A stretch of 51,855 nucleotides of DNA from Gelidibacter pelagius (GCF_017581925.1 NZ_JAGEVG010000026.1:1-51855), one strand, 5' to 3'. Positions 34,469-44,396 are shown, numbered from the stretch's first letter. The notes: a model not told the origin generated them from the sequence alone. Numbers and translations: made by a program.

Positions 34469-36133
34469 TTATTTTACAAGAAGCTTTGTGTTGAAAATAA
34501 AGCCATTCTCGGTTTGAATATTCAGTAAATATAAACCCGACTCCAAGTTGAAAGGAATTGTTGTGCTTTTAGAAAGTGAAGTACGTGTATTCAAAACCAA
34601 TTTACCGGTCAGGTCAATAATTGAAATTCTTGCATTTGCAATATCGGTACTACTCAGTAAAGTCATAGAATTATAAACTGGGTTTTGTTGCAGTTTGATT
34701 TTATGAGTATTTAAGAAATCTGTGGTTCCAAGCGTGCCTTGAAGGATTTCGGTCACTACAAACGCTACGTTGCCATCAGTTAAGGTGACGTGGGGTTCAT
34801 TATCTGTTGGGATATAGGTATTGGCGAAAGGCGAATCGTTGATGTCTGGATTTGCATACCAATTGGGCTGGTTGACTATTGCCAGTCCGCTTAAGGTTGG
34901 AATAAAACTAAAATACTGAGCGTTCAAATTGCTGAAAAAATCTGTAATTAAAGGGTTTGACCCATCATCAAAAGAAAATAAATCAAATTGACCTCCGGGT
35001 GCGCTGTCCAAGCCATCTGAAGTTGCAGGTGATTGCGCGGATGCGTCAAATTGAAGTAAGCTTGTCCATGGGCCAAAAGGGAGTAATCTTATCTGTCCTG
35101 TAAAATTTGAGACGTCAATTGTTTCATTGGCAACTGGTGCAAAATTTGAAACTATCTGGGCTTGTGAATAAAATGTTATTCCTGCAATTTGTACTGTTCC
35201 AGTATTAAAGGTGTGGTTGATGAGCTCCATCCCTGGAGTGCCTGTCATTTGTCCAACACCGCTACCGTTGGTAATGGCGACATTTCTTGCGTTCTGAGGA
35301 AAGCCCATAGCGTCGAGTTCAGTTTGAAATGCATCTCTAAAATCTGGAGCGCCTTTAGGTGTATGGACGGAAGCATCTTGATTGACGCCATTGGCATTTA
35401 CATGGCCTAAATAATGATCAATCAGCATTTGTTTAGCTGCAGGACTATTCAATAGGCCGTTTACCAATGGTTCGGCTTCGGTTATCCCGGGTGCACCATT
35501 GACCATATAGTTAAAGAGGTACTGCATGCCAATTGGCACGTTGGCGCCTCTGTGTGGAACGTCAAAAGAGATGTGCAATCGTGTGTCATGATCCATGGTG
35601 TTTTGTTCCATATATCGCAGAGCATATCTGGAGATGAGTCCACCCATACTTGGGCCGATCACTACGTTTTGTTCAGAACCCACTTTCATACTGTTAACGG
35701 TATTTATAAGTTCTATCAATGTAAAGGCGTTGCGTTGTATGTAATCGGCACCTCCCATAAGCATCGTGCCATCTGTAGGACTTTGGTAGCTGGCTTCAAA
35801 ATTAAGAACCACTAAGTCATATCCTTCGTCTCTAATTAAATCACCCAAATTCAATCCGGAATTACCGTAATTTAATAGGGCGTACACCGCTGGGATGTCT
35901 CTCGAATCGTTGGGGTCAAAACCATCAATCAGGAAAATGGGTTTGTCCAGCACACCATCAACATTGTCATAATAGATTTTATACTGGGCAGAACCCAATA
36001 GAGGAGTAGTTTCATCATGTCCTTGATAAGGAATGGTCGCGTCAACAGTCATAACAGCGCTTTCACTGCCGGGAGTTTGGGCAAATAAGAAAGCACTGGA
36101 CAATAATAGTAGTAGTAAGTAGTTTTTTTTCAT
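34469..36133 (-). CDS. Secreted alpha/beta hydrolase with T9SS type A sorting domain
   Basis: The 554-residue protein has a signal peptide (about 1-19). A lipase/esterase-like alpha/beta-hydrolase domain follows, in which S162 of IGPSMGG is the likely nucleophile and FLIDGFDPND (67-76) lies near the oxyanion hole. DVPHRGANVPIG (191-202) resembles the DxPHRGxN segment of PGAP1-like esterases. The last ~76 residues form the type A C-terminal sorting domain, with YNSMTLLSS, ISIIDLTGKLV and SGLYLLNI motifs. It should be exported by T9SS and attached to or released from the surface. The substrate (lipid, polyester or peptide ester) is unknown. Confidence 0.88.
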   Translation of the reverse strand: MKKNYLLLLLLSSAFLFAQTPGSESAVMTVDATIPYQGHDETTPLLGSAQYKIYYDNVDGVLDKPIFLIDGFDPNDSRDIPAVYALLNYGNSGLNLGDLIRDEGYDLVVLNFEASYQSPTDGTMLMGGADYIQRNAFTLIELINTVNSMKVGSEQNVVIGPSMGGLISRYALRYMEQNTMDHDTRLHISFDVPHRGANVPIGMQYLFNYMVNGAPGITEAEPLVNGLLNSPAAKQMLIDHYLGHVNANGVNQDASVHTPKGAPDFRDAFQTELDAMGFPQNARNVAITNGSGVGQMTGTPGMELINHTFNTGTVQIAGITFYSQAQIVSNFAPVANETIDVSNFTGQIRLLPFGPWTSLLQFDASAQSPATSDGLDSAPGGQFDLFSFDDGSNPLITDFFSNLNAQYFSFIPTLSGLAIVNQPNWYANPDINDSPFANTYIPTDNEPHVTLTDGNVAFVVTEILQGTLGTTDFLNTHKIKLQQNPVYNSMTLLSSTDIANARISIIDLTGKLVLNTRTSLSKSTTIPFNLESGLYLLNIQTENGFIFNTKLLVK

Positions 36134-36218
36134 TTGAGATTTGTTTTATAGTTGACTTAAAGATACAAAGTTTTGACTTTCTGGGCTTAAGTAGAAGAAC
36201 TTTTATCCAAACGAAAAA

Positions 36219-36247
36219 AAAATCCCCAAACGATTGTTTGAGGATTT
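36219..36247 (-). terminator. Terminator of pruA
   Basis: On the minus strand AAATCCTCAAAC-AAT-CGTTTGGGGATTT is followed by a run of T, 19 bases after the stop codon. Confidence 0.8.
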
Positions 36248-36265
36248 AAGTTGAATATAAAATGA

Positions 36266-37891
36266 TTATCCTAAAAATGGATAGCGGTAATCTGTTGGTG
36301 TGACAAACGTTTCTTTAACCAATCTCGGAGAGATCCAACGTAAAAGGTTTTGTAAACTACCAGCTTTGTCATTGGTTCCGGATGCTCTTGCACCACCAAA
36401 AGGTTGTTGGCCAACTACGGCGCCCGTTGGTTTGTCATTGATATAGAAGTTTCCGGCCGAATTTTGAAGGGCTTTGGTTGCTTCATCTATCGCGTATCTA
36501 TCCGTTGCAATAATAGCGCCCGTTAAAGCGTATTCACTGGTCTCATCCACTAATTTTAAGGTTTTGCTGAAATCTTTGTCCTCGTAAACATAAATAGTCA
36601 TCACAGGGCCAAATAGTTCTGTGCACATCGTTGAATATTTCGGATCGGTGGTTTCTATAACTGTTGGTTCAATAAAATAACCTTTGCTCTTATCGTAATT
36701 TCCACCTGCAATAATTGTAGCGTTCTTGTCTTTTTTGGCTTGGTCAATATAGCTTGCCAATTTATCAAAGGAACCTTCATGGATTACTGCGGTAACAAAA
36801 TTGCTCATGTCTTCAGGAGATCCCATTTTTACCGTTTTTAGATCTTCAATAACATACTTCTTGACATCGCTCCAAATGCTTTTTGCAATATAGCCTCTGG
36901 AAGCTGCGCTACATTTTTGACCTTGGAATTCAAATGCACCCCTAACAATTGCTGTGGCTACTTGTCTGGCATCGGCAGTTTTATGGGCAACGATAAAGTC
37001 TTTCCCTCCAGTTTCTCCTACGATTCGTGGATAGGTTTTATAATTTGCAATATTGTTTCCAATTTTTTTCCATAAGCTCTGAAAAACGGGGGTTGATCCT
37101 GTATAGTGTAATCCAGAAAAATCAGGACTGGCCATAAGCGTGTCGGTGATCATAGCAGCATCACCAAAAACAACATTGATAACCCCAGCAGGAACTCCAG
37201 CTTCTTCAAAGACATCCATGATTACTTTTGCAGAATATACTTGATGGTTACTTGGTTTCCAAATGACCACATTCCCCATTAAAGCCATACATGATGGCAA
37301 GTTGCCTGCAATAGCGGTGAAGTTAAACGGCGTTACGGCGTAAGTAAAGCCTTCTAAAGGTCTGTATTCAACCCTGTTCCATGCATCACTTGTACTTTGT
37401 GGTTGATCATGGTATATTTCAGTCATAAACTGAACGTTAAATCTCAAGAAATCAATCAGCTCACACGCCGAATCAATTTCAGCTTGATGGATTGTTTTTG
37501 ACTGCGCAATCATGGTTGCTGCATTGATTTTGGCTCTGTATGGTCCAGCAAGCAATTCGGCAGCTTTTAGAAAAATGCCTGCGCGATGTTCCCATGGCAT
37601 TTGAGACCATGACTTTCTCGCTTCAAGTGCTGTCGCAATGGCATCCTCAACATGATTTTTATCGGCCAAATGATAGGTTCCAACCACATGCTTATGATCA
37701 TGGGGCGGGGACATGGTTTTGGTGTTTTTAGTTGTGACATATTTACCATTGATATAAAGAGGCACATCAACTTTACTTCTGTACATTTTCGAATATTCCG
37801 CTATCACTGCCTCACGTTCTGGAGATCCTGGAGCGTAAGTTTTGACAGGTTCATTGACGGCAACCGGTACCTTGAAAAATCCTTTTCCCAT
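36266..37891 (-). CDS. pruA: L-glutamate gamma-semialdehyde dehydrogenase (pyrroline-5-carboxylate dehydrogenase)
   Basis: The 541-residue stand-alone enzyme oxidises glutamate semialdehyde to glutamate with NAD+, the second step of proline catabolism. It is of the group-2 type common in Bacteroidota. Catalytic Glu293 lies in VGETGGKDF, and the nucleophile Cys327 lies in FQGQKCSAASR. The NAD-binding WKPSNHQVYSA and C-terminal PFGGARASGTNDKAG segments are present. No proline dehydrogenase gene is adjacent. A candidate -7 element TATCTTCG (37936-37929) precedes the ATG. Confidence 0.95.
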   Translation of the reverse strand: MGKGFFKVPVAVNEPVKTYAPGSPEREAVIAEYSKMYRSKVDVPLYINGKYVTTKNTKTMSPPHDHKHVVGTYHLADKNHVEDAIATALEARKSWSQMPWEHRAGIFLKAAELLAGPYRAKINAATMIAQSKTIHQAEIDSACELIDFLRFNVQFMTEIYHDQPQSTSDAWNRVEYRPLEGFTYAVTPFNFTAIAGNLPSCMALMGNVVIWKPSNHQVYSAKVIMDVFEEAGVPAGVINVVFGDAAMITDTLMASPDFSGLHYTGSTPVFQSLWKKIGNNIANYKTYPRIVGETGGKDFIVAHKTADARQVATAIVRGAFEFQGQKCSAASRGYIAKSIWSDVKKYVIEDLKTVKMGSPEDMSNFVTAVIHEGSFDKLASYIDQAKKDKNATIIAGGNYDKSKGYFIEPTVIETTDPKYSTMCTELFGPVMTIYVYEDKDFSKTLKLVDETSEYALTGAIIATDRYAIDEATKALQNSAGNFYINDKPTGAVVGQQPFGGARASGTNDKAGSLQNLLRWISPRLVKETFVTPTDYRYPFLG

Positions 37892-38307
37892 GATTATTTT
37901 AATTTTGAATGTTTAAAAATTTAAGATGCGAAGATACGAAATTTTGAATCCTTTTTCATGTGATTATGTCCTAAAACCACGTTAAATGTCAGGTCTTTTT
38001 TTTGTAAAACCTTATCGGTCAATCGTAGTTGAGTGGCAGAGGAAGTAGATGTTGGGTTTTTAGAAGCATTTTGACTGTCTGAGGATCAAGAATCCAATTT
38101 TAATTCTTGGTTGAATTAAATAGAGAATTTTTGGGAAAAGGGAAGCATATTGATTTAAAGAACAGCTTTTGATGCTTCTAGTAAACTGATTAAAGAATAT
38201 GATATGGAAGTAAATCTGCTCAGGAGGTCCTGGGCCATTATAATTTTATAGGTATAAGTAAAATGAAAACACGAGCGATGGTGATGATAAATAGATCCTG
38301 ATCTGGT
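37892..38307. other. Gene-free spacer between apaG and pruA
   Basis: This 416-base stretch shows only the pruA promoter region near 37929. No repeat array, palindrome or credible open frame was found. Confidence 0.6.
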
Positions 38308-38694
38308 TTAATTCAATGCAAAAGGAGCACTCAATTTAAACGACGGAATGTACACCTTGAATTTATTGGTGTTTGTAAAATTGACCATATTGTAATGTCC
38401 TTGCATCGCGCCAAATGGTGATGACAGCAAACATCCTGAAGTATATGTATGCGACTCTCCTGGTTTTAAGACAGGCTTTTTGCCGATGACACCTTCACCT
38501 TCAATGATTTCAATATTATTTAGAGCATCATAAATTTTCCAATGGCGAGAGTTTAATTGCACAGCACCTTTGCTCTGGTTTTCGATGGTTATTTTATATC
38601 CGAAAGCGAAATGGACTTTATAGTTTTTATAAAAAGTACCCTCAAAAGTGGTCTGTACGCTTATCTTAATGCCACTTGTAACTTGCTGGACCAT
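38308..38694 (-). CDS. apaG: ApaG-family protein
   Basis: The 128-residue protein is a single fibronectin-III-like domain of the ApaG family. FAFGYKITIENQSKGAVQL near 29-48, RHWKIYDALN, GVIGKKPVLKPGESHTYTSG and FGAMQGHYNMV are characteristic. The biochemical role is not settled; links to Co2+/Mg2+ resistance and dinucleotide polyphosphate hydrolysis in enterobacteria are genetic. It is complete and cytoplasmic. It lies downstream of the plug protein gene on the same strand, separated by 192 bases. Confidence 0.93.
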   Translation of the reverse strand: MVQQVTSGIKISVQTTFEGTFYKNYKVHFAFGYKITIENQSKGAVQLNSRHWKIYDALNNIEIIEGEGVIGKKPVLKPGESHTYTSGCLLSSPFGAMQGHYNMVNFTNTNKFKVYIPSFKLSAPFALN

Positions 38695-38886
38695 AATATT
38701 AGAATGTTTAGATTAATGCTAAAATAGCACAATTTAAAAGACTTTAATAATTTATTTGATTCAAGATTTGACGCAATCCCTATTTTGGCTATGATTTAGT
38801 CGTAAAAAATAGGTTATAACTTTGAATATTAGTTGGGCAGAGGCTCTTTGAATAACCTTAAGTTGCCCATTTTAATGAACAGAAAC

Positions 38887-40137
38887 TTAATTCGAAATAT
38901 TGACAGAAGACCCTTCGCCCATGCCAATTAATCTGTCATAACGCGCACCCAAATCCCTATAATATACCAATACCTTGTAATTGTTTTCGGTTTGGTAGAA
39001 GTCACCGCTAATTGCACCTTCGTTTAATATGCCGTTTTTATCCGTGATCACATACTTGTAATTGTAAAACCCTTGTTTTAAACGAAAAGCACATTCATAT
39101 AGCCCAGTTTCTGCATTAAATCGAAGTTCGTTATCTGGTTCAAGAGCGTAATTGTTGAAATTTCCATAGACATAAATTGAGCTGCCATCTGTCAGTTCTG
39201 GATATTGTAATGCAAAATGGATCATGGTGTAATCGGCTTCAATGGAAACGTCATTCGCATCTATAGCGGTGATCAAAAAATTACCATTGATGTCTGGGTT
39301 GTAGGTATAAAGTTGATTCGCTCTTGCGGTATTGACAAAAAGATAATTGTGATAAATCTCTTTTAAATCAATAAACTGCACCCCAACATTGGCAGCTCGA
39401 ACATCTTTGTTTTCGAAATAGAGATATTCGTTGCCACCAAAAAAACTGGTTTCTGAAGTGTATTTGTAGATCAACTGATTCCCTAATGTGTATTGTGGCT
39501 TTACGTTTGAAATTGCCGTATTGAGGTTGTTGTTTTGGATGATCAAGCTTTTGACATTTTCCAAGGGGTTGTTGAAGTTTATATTTCTGCTATTGATAAC
39601 AATGTCCACCGATTGTTTTTTATCGATATCCTTGACATCTCTTGAGCGCTTGATGGCCACGCCAACATTGACAAGGTCTTCATATATCATGAATTTCCTT
39701 GAGAACACCAATTCATCATCGTCATTGAATATGCTCATGAGGTAATTGCCCGTTACCAATAAACCTCTGGTCTGTTCATTGGGAATTCGAAGCATATAAT
39801 GCGAATAAATTTGATAGGTATTGAATGAATTTTTATAGTCCTGGATGCGTTGGTTGTCAAAGCCTCTCAAGTACTCCGATTTCACTAAATTGGATGGGGT
39901 CCAGTCATAATTAAAATGCTCAATCACATAATAAAAATCTGGTTCAGTTCCGGTAAGCGCATCAAACTCCAGGAGCAACGGTTCCCCTAATTTCAAGATG
40001 GGCAATTGGCTTTCATTGGTATTGCCTTTAAATCCGATTGTTTTAATATAGCTGGGCGGACTGACTTCTTCAATTTGCGAAAATGCAAAAGCCGTAAATA
40101 AAAATAGTAGGAGAAAATGTTTAAAGTGTGAAGTCAT
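38887..40137 (-). CDS. Type IX secretion system plug protein (DUF5103)
   Basis: The 416-residue product has a signal peptide (about 1-20, ending AFSQ) followed by the beta-rich DUF5103 architecture. PPSYIKTIGFKG opens the mature chain, VIEHFNYDWTPSNL and SEYLRGFDNQRIQDYKNSFN sit in the first domain, and IYVYGNFNNYALEPDNEL begins the last beta domain. In Flavobacterium such a protein closes the periplasmic side of the SprA translocon (established family knowledge). It is divergent from nqrA, with a 178-base shared promoter region. sprA itself is not in the window. Confidence 0.88.
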   Translation of the reverse strand: MTSHFKHFLLLFLFTAFAFSQIEEVSPPSYIKTIGFKGNTNESQLPILKLGEPLLLEFDALTGTEPDFYYVIEHFNYDWTPSNLVKSEYLRGFDNQRIQDYKNSFNTYQIYSHYMLRIPNEQTRGLLVTGNYLMSIFNDDDELVFSRKFMIYEDLVNVGVAIKRSRDVKDIDKKQSVDIVINSRNINFNNPLENVKSLIIQNNNLNTAISNVKPQYTLGNQLIYKYTSETSFFGGNEYLYFENKDVRAANVGVQFIDLKEIYHNYLFVNTARANQLYTYNPDINGNFLITAIDANDVSIEADYTMIHFALQYPELTDGSSIYVYGNFNNYALEPDNELRFNAETGLYECAFRLKQGFYNYKYVITDKNGILNEGAISGDFYQTENNYKVLVYYRDLGARYDRLIGMGEGSSVNISN

Positions 40138-40248
40138 CTACATGCAGTTTGAAGGGTAAAGATAAACAAAAATTATACCGCATGATTTACGCAATCGTTA
40201 ACGTATAAATTTTATAACAATAATTATGTAATCTGCATAAATAATTCG

Positions 40249-40256
40249 TAAATTTG
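40249..40256 (+). promoter_or_regulatory. Candidate -7 element of the nqr operon promoter
   Basis: TAAATTTG is a full consensus match, followed by CACCG. It lies 60 bases before the nqrA ATG. A clear TTG at -33 is absent, but the DNA upstream is strongly AT-rich. Confidence 0.5.
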
Positions 40257-40315
40257 CACCGATTTTTACTGTGTAAAATCACATCATTGTAACTATTAAC
40301 CAATAGACTTATAAT

Positions 40316-41671
40316 ATGTCAAACGACATTAAGATTAAAAAAGGTCTCGACATCAAACTTAAGGGTGAAGCTGAAAAAACTACCGAAAAGGCGGTTGTAA
40401 GCAACTTTTATACGTTAAGACCAGACGACTTCCACGCTGTTACTCCAAGGTTGATTTATAAAGAAGGTGCAAAGGTGAAAGCTGGAGAGCCTATCTTTCA
40501 TGACAAAACCAATGAGGCGGTGAAATTTGTATCCCCAGTTTCAGGAGAGATCATTGAGATTGAACGAGGGGCGAAAAGACGCATTGTTGGTATTAAAATT
40601 CAAGCAGATAAAGAACAGACCTACCAAGATTATGGAAAGTTGGATGTTAATGCTGTAGATGCTGACATTATAAAAGCGCATTTGATGGCCTCTGGCTGTT
40701 GGACGTTTATCAAACAACGTCCTTATGACATTATCGCAAAAGCTGACCAATCGCCTAAAGCAATTTTTATTTCTGGATATGACAGTGCGCCTTTGGCTGC
40801 TGATCTTGACTATGTGCTTCAGGGCAAAGAAGCCGAATTGCAAGCTGCTATTACTGCATTAGGTAAATTAACTGACGGCAAAGTGCACGTGAGTGTTGGT
40901 GCAAAATCAAATTCGCCTTTAGCTGGACTTTCCGGAGTCACCTTACATAAAGTATCAGGACCACACCCTTGTGGCAACGTAGGTACACAAATCAATAAAA
41001 TCGATCCAGTCAATAAAGGAGAAACCGTTTGGACCATTAATCCACAAGATTTAGTGATCATTGGAGAGCTATTGCTTACCGGTAAGTTCAATGCTGAGCG
41101 CATTGTTGCGCTTGTTGGATCTTCAGTTAAAAAGCCACGTTACTTTAAGACTAAAATAGCAAGCGAAGTAGCTACCATGGTTTATGACAATGGCGTTGAC
41201 CAAAACGGAAACGATCGTATCATTTCCGGCAATGTGTTAAGTGGAAAACAGATTGGCCCTGATGGCTATTTGGGTTATTACAGTAACCTCATCACAATTA
41301 TTCCTGAAGGTGATGATTATGAGTTTTTTGGTTGGAACAAGCCCATTTTTGATAAAATCTCTAATTCTAGAGCTTTAACTTTTTCGTGGCTGACTCCAAA
41401 TAAAACTTATGACTTAGATACCAATATGAATGGTGAACACCGAAACTTTGTGCTTACTGGCAATTACGAGGAGGTTTTTCCATTAGATATATATCCAATG
41501 CAAATCCTGAAATCATGTTTGTATGAAGATTTGGACGAAATGGAGGCTTTGGGAATGTATGAAGTAGCTCCAGAAGATTTTGCCTTAACAGAATTTATTT
41601 GTGTGTCTAAACAACCACATCAGCAAATTATTAGAGCAGGCTTGGATTTAATGATAGAAGAAATCGGTTAA
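40316..41671 (+). CDS. nqrA: Na+-translocating NADH:quinone oxidoreductase subunit A
   Basis: The 451-residue subunit faces the cytoplasm and helps form the quinone site of the Nqr complex, which couples NADH oxidation to Na+ export. It starts with KKGLDIKLKGEAE and has the barrel-sandwich-like AGEPIFHDKTNEAVKFVSPVSGEI segment. ASGCWTFIKQRPYD, GPHPCGNVGTQI and SALYEDLDEME-like (here SCLYEDLDEMEALGMYE) motifs are also present. It is the first gene of a six-gene operon in canonical order nqrABCDEF with spacers of 3-84 bases. Confidence 0.96.
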   Translation: MSNDIKIKKGLDIKLKGEAEKTTEKAVVSNFYTLRPDDFHAVTPRLIYKEGAKVKAGEPIFHDKTNEAVKFVSPVSGEIIEIERGAKRRIVGIKIQADKEQTYQDYGKLDVNAVDADIIKAHLMASGCWTFIKQRPYDIIAKADQSPKAIFISGYDSAPLAADLDYVLQGKEAELQAAITALGKLTDGKVHVSVGAKSNSPLAGLSGVTLHKVSGPHPCGNVGTQINKIDPVNKGETVWTINPQDLVIIGELLLTGKFNAERIVALVGSSVKKPRYFKTKIASEVATMVYDNGVDQNGNDRIISGNVLSGKQIGPDGYLGYYSNLITIIPEGDDYEFFGWNKPIFDKISNSRALTFSWLTPNKTYDLDTNMNGEHRNFVLTGNYEEVFPLDIYPMQILKSCLYEDLDEMEALGMYEVAPEDFALTEFICVSKQPHQQIIRAGLDLMIEEIG

Positions 41672-41681
41672 TATAGAGACA

Positions 41682-42908
41682 ATGGGTTTAAAACAGAACT
41701 TACATAATTTAAGAGAAAAATATAAAGGGACTAAAATGGCACCTGCCTTTAATGCCTTGCATACTTTTCTATATACACCTAACTATACCGCACAAGGTGG
41801 AACGCACATTAAAGTAGCAGACGATTTAAAGCGTACCATGAATACGGTCATTATGGCTTTAATTCCGTGTTTGATTTTCGGAATGTTTAATGCTGGGTAT
41901 CAGCATTATTTAGCTGTAGGAGAAATTCAAGCAGTAACAAACGGATTTTTCAGCAGTGAATTTTGGAACTTGCAAAACTTTATATTGGGCTTTTGGAAAA
42001 TTCTACCTTTAGTAATCATCTCTTATGGTGTTGGATTAGGGATTGAATTTTTATTTGCCGTTATAAAAGGTCATGAAGTTGAAGAAGGTTATTTGGTGAC
42101 GGGAATGCTCGTTCCTTTAATTGTACCAATTGATATTCCTTGGTGGATGTTAATTGTTGCTGTAGCTTTTGGTGTCGTTATCGGTAAAGAAGTATTTGGT
42201 GGTACAGGAATGAATATTCTTAACCCCGCTTTGACCATTAGGGCTTTTTTATTCTTTGCTTATCCTACATGGATGAGTGGTGATAAAGTATGGGTCCACG
42301 GCGCAGTGGAAAGGACTAAGGAAATTGCAAACGGCTCAACTGCCGATGCCATTTCTGGTGAAACCATTTTGGGGAGTTTGGCGCAATCGCATCCTGTTGA
42401 TTATTCCGTAATGGATATGTTTTATGGATTTATCCCAGGTTCGGTTGGTGAAACATCAACCCTTTTAATTCTCTTGGGCGGTTTATTCCTCATCTTTACT
42501 AAGATAGGTAGCTGGAGAATTATGGTAAGTGCCGTTCTTGGTGCTTTGGTCATGGGATATATTTTTAACGTGGTTGTTGATGCAGGATGGATTACCGAAA
42601 CCAGTAAGTTTTATGGATTAATGAGTACGGAGTTCTGGCATCATTTGATCATTGGTGGAATGGCATTCGGTATTGTATATATGGCAACGGACCCAGTCAC
42701 GGGTTCTCAAACCAATAAAGGAAAGTGGATTTACGGTTTCTTAATTGGGTTTATATCCATTATGATTCGCGTATTTAACCCAGCTTATCCGGAAGGAGTG
42801 ATGTTAGCTATATTGTTAATGAATGTATTTGCACCAACTATAGATCACTATGTAGTTCAGGGCAATGTGAAGAAGAGATTAAAACGAGGAAAATTAAAAA
42901 CAGCTTAA
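41682..42908 (+). CDS. nqrB: Na+-translocating NADH:quinone oxidoreductase subunit B
   Basis: The 408-residue membrane subunit carries a covalently bound FMN and riboflavin. It has about ten hydrophobic segments. The flavinylation motif here is DAISGETIL (222-230), with T228 as the expected FMN attachment site; Glu replaces the usual Ala before Thr. GTGMNILNPALTIRAFLFF (174-192) is a highly conserved membrane stretch. It lies 10 bases after nqrA. An ApbE flavin transferase, needed to attach FMN, is not encoded in this window. Confidence 0.96.
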   Translation: MGLKQNLHNLREKYKGTKMAPAFNALHTFLYTPNYTAQGGTHIKVADDLKRTMNTVIMALIPCLIFGMFNAGYQHYLAVGEIQAVTNGFFSSEFWNLQNFILGFWKILPLVIISYGVGLGIEFLFAVIKGHEVEEGYLVTGMLVPLIVPIDIPWWMLIVAVAFGVVIGKEVFGGTGMNILNPALTIRAFLFFAYPTWMSGDKVWVHGAVERTKEIANGSTADAISGETILGSLAQSHPVDYSVMDMFYGFIPGSVGETSTLLILLGGLFLIFTKIGSWRIMVSAVLGALVMGYIFNVVVDAGWITETSKFYGLMSTEFWHHLIIGGMAFGIVYMATDPVTGSQTNKGKWIYGFLIGFISIMIRVFNPAYPEGVMLAILLMNVFAPTIDHYVVQGNVKKRLKRGKLKTA

Positions 42909-42911
42909 ATT

Positions 42912-43661
42912 ATGGCGATCGATACAGATAAAAATAGTTATACCGTTATTTTCGCAATTGTGATGGTTTTGGTAGTCGGTTCTATTCTTGCAGGACTTGC
43001 TCAAGGCTTAAAACCATTGGTAAAAGCGAATGAGCGTTTTGAAAAGCAGCAAAACATATTGTACGCCATGGGCATTAATGCCAATGAAGGACCAAGTGAT
43101 GTTGAGTTTATTTCTACAGATAAAGTAGAGGATGTGTTTAATAGCACCATTACAAAGCAATATATAATTGAAGGAGATAAAGTTACCGAGGATTCTGAAG
43201 CCTATTTGCTTGATGTGAAAAAGGAAGAAGCTCTGGCCAAAGACCCAAATTATGTGCGTAAATTACCCCTGTTTGAAGGAGTGAAAGATGGTAACCCTAT
43301 TTATGTTATTCCTATTAGAGGAAAGGGATTATGGGATGCTATCTGGGGATTTGTAGCTGTAGATAAAGAGATGGTTGTTCAAGGTGTGTTTTTTGATCAT
43401 GCTGGGGAAACACCTGGTTTAGGTAGTGAAATTAAACAACGTTATTTTATGGATGATTTTGAAGGAGAACATCTCTTCAATGAATCCGGTGCTTTTGAGG
43501 GAATAACTGTTGCCAAAGGTAATGCAGATCCTAAAAATGAAAGAAAAACTGACAATGCTGTAGATGCAATTGCAGGAGCCACCATTACAGGAGACGGAGT
43601 TACCGCGATGATTAAAAAGGATTTGAGAATGTACGTGCCTTATTTCAAGACATTAAAATAA
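42912..43661 (+). CDS. nqrC: Na+-translocating NADH:quinone oxidoreductase subunit C
   Basis: The 249-residue subunit has one N-terminal membrane helix (about 10-32) and an extracytoplasmic FMN-binding domain. The flavinylation motif is DAIAGATITGDGV (218-230), with T224 as the likely FMN acceptor. The HAGETPGLGSEI segment (163-174) is also diagnostic. It follows nqrB by three bases. Confidence 0.96.
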   Translation: MAIDTDKNSYTVIFAIVMVLVVGSILAGLAQGLKPLVKANERFEKQQNILYAMGINANEGPSDVEFISTDKVEDVFNSTITKQYIIEGDKVTEDSEAYLLDVKKEEALAKDPNYVRKLPLFEGVKDGNPIYVIPIRGKGLWDAIWGFVAVDKEMVVQGVFFDHAGETPGLGSEIKQRYFMDDFEGEHLFNESGAFEGITVAKGNADPKNERKTDNAVDAIAGATITGDGVTAMIKKDLRMYVPYFKTLK

Positions 43662-43667
43662 AATTGT

Positions 43668-44312
43668 ATGAGACTTTTATCAAAAAAAGATAGTAAACTA
43701 ATCATGGATCCCTTGGCGGATAACAATCCAATTACCATTCAGGTTTTGGGAATTTGTTCTGCCTTGGCAATTACAGCACAGCTAAAACCATCTATAGTAA
43801 TGGCTGTTTCTGTGATATTTGTTATGGGAGCAGGTAACGTGGTCATTTCATTGATGCGAAATATCATTCCTTCAAAAATTAGAATTATAGTACAACTGGT
43901 TGTCGTTGCAACCTTGGTAATTATTGTTGACCAGGTGTTAAAAGCTTATGCTTATAGTTTAAGTAAAGAGCTCTCCGTTTTCATCGGATTAATTATTACC
44001 AACTGTATCATTATGGGACGTTTTGAAGCCTTTGCTTTGGCAAACGGTCCTTGGAGATCCTTTTTAGATGGTATTGGAAACGCTTTAGGTTATGGAGTTA
44101 TCCTTATTATTGTCGGCTTTTTTAGAGAGCTCTTGGGATCAGGGACATTGTTTGGCTTTAAAGTACTTGGAGACTCGGTAGAGAAAACGGGATTGTACGC
44201 TATTGGATACGAAAACAACGGTTTTATGGTATTGCCTCCAATGGCATTGATTGTGGTAGGAATTATCATTTGGGTACAACGTAGTAGAAACAAAGAATTA
44301 ATAGAAGACTAA
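43668..44312 (+). CDS. nqrD: Na+-translocating NADH:quinone oxidoreductase subunit D
   Basis: The 214-residue hydrophobic subunit pairs with NqrE in the membrane. C30 (in VLGICSALA) and C113 (in IITNCIIMGR) correspond to the two cysteines that, with two from NqrE, hold an intramembrane 2Fe-2S cluster in structures of the complex. It is the normal length. A heptanucleotide repeat array separates it from nqrE. Confidence 0.95.
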   Translation: MRLLSKKDSKLIMDPLADNNPITIQVLGICSALAITAQLKPSIVMAVSVIFVMGAGNVVISLMRNIIPSKIRIIVQLVVVATLVIIVDQVLKAYAYSLSKELSVFIGLIITNCIIMGRFEAFALANGPWRSFLDGIGNALGYGVILIIVGFFRELLGSGTLFGFKVLGDSVEKTGLYAIGYENNGFMVLPPMALIVVGIIIWVQRSRNKELIED

Positions 44313-44325
44313 TTTAAATAGTCTG

Positions 44326-44392
44326 CAGTAAGCAGTCATCAGTAAGCAGTCAAGTGCTACTGAAGACTGTGGACTGAGGACTGAAGACTATA
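44326..44392. repeat. Heptanucleotide array inside the nqr operon
   Basis: The units CAGTAAG, CAGTCAT, CAGTAAG, CAGTCAA are followed by an 11-base break and GACTGTG, GACTGAG, GACTGAA, GACTATA. The array ends four bases before the nqrE ATG, so it replaces the sequence where a ribosome would bind. All other nqr spacers are 3-10 bases and carry no repeat. Confidence 0.9.
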
Positions 44393-44396
44393 AAAA

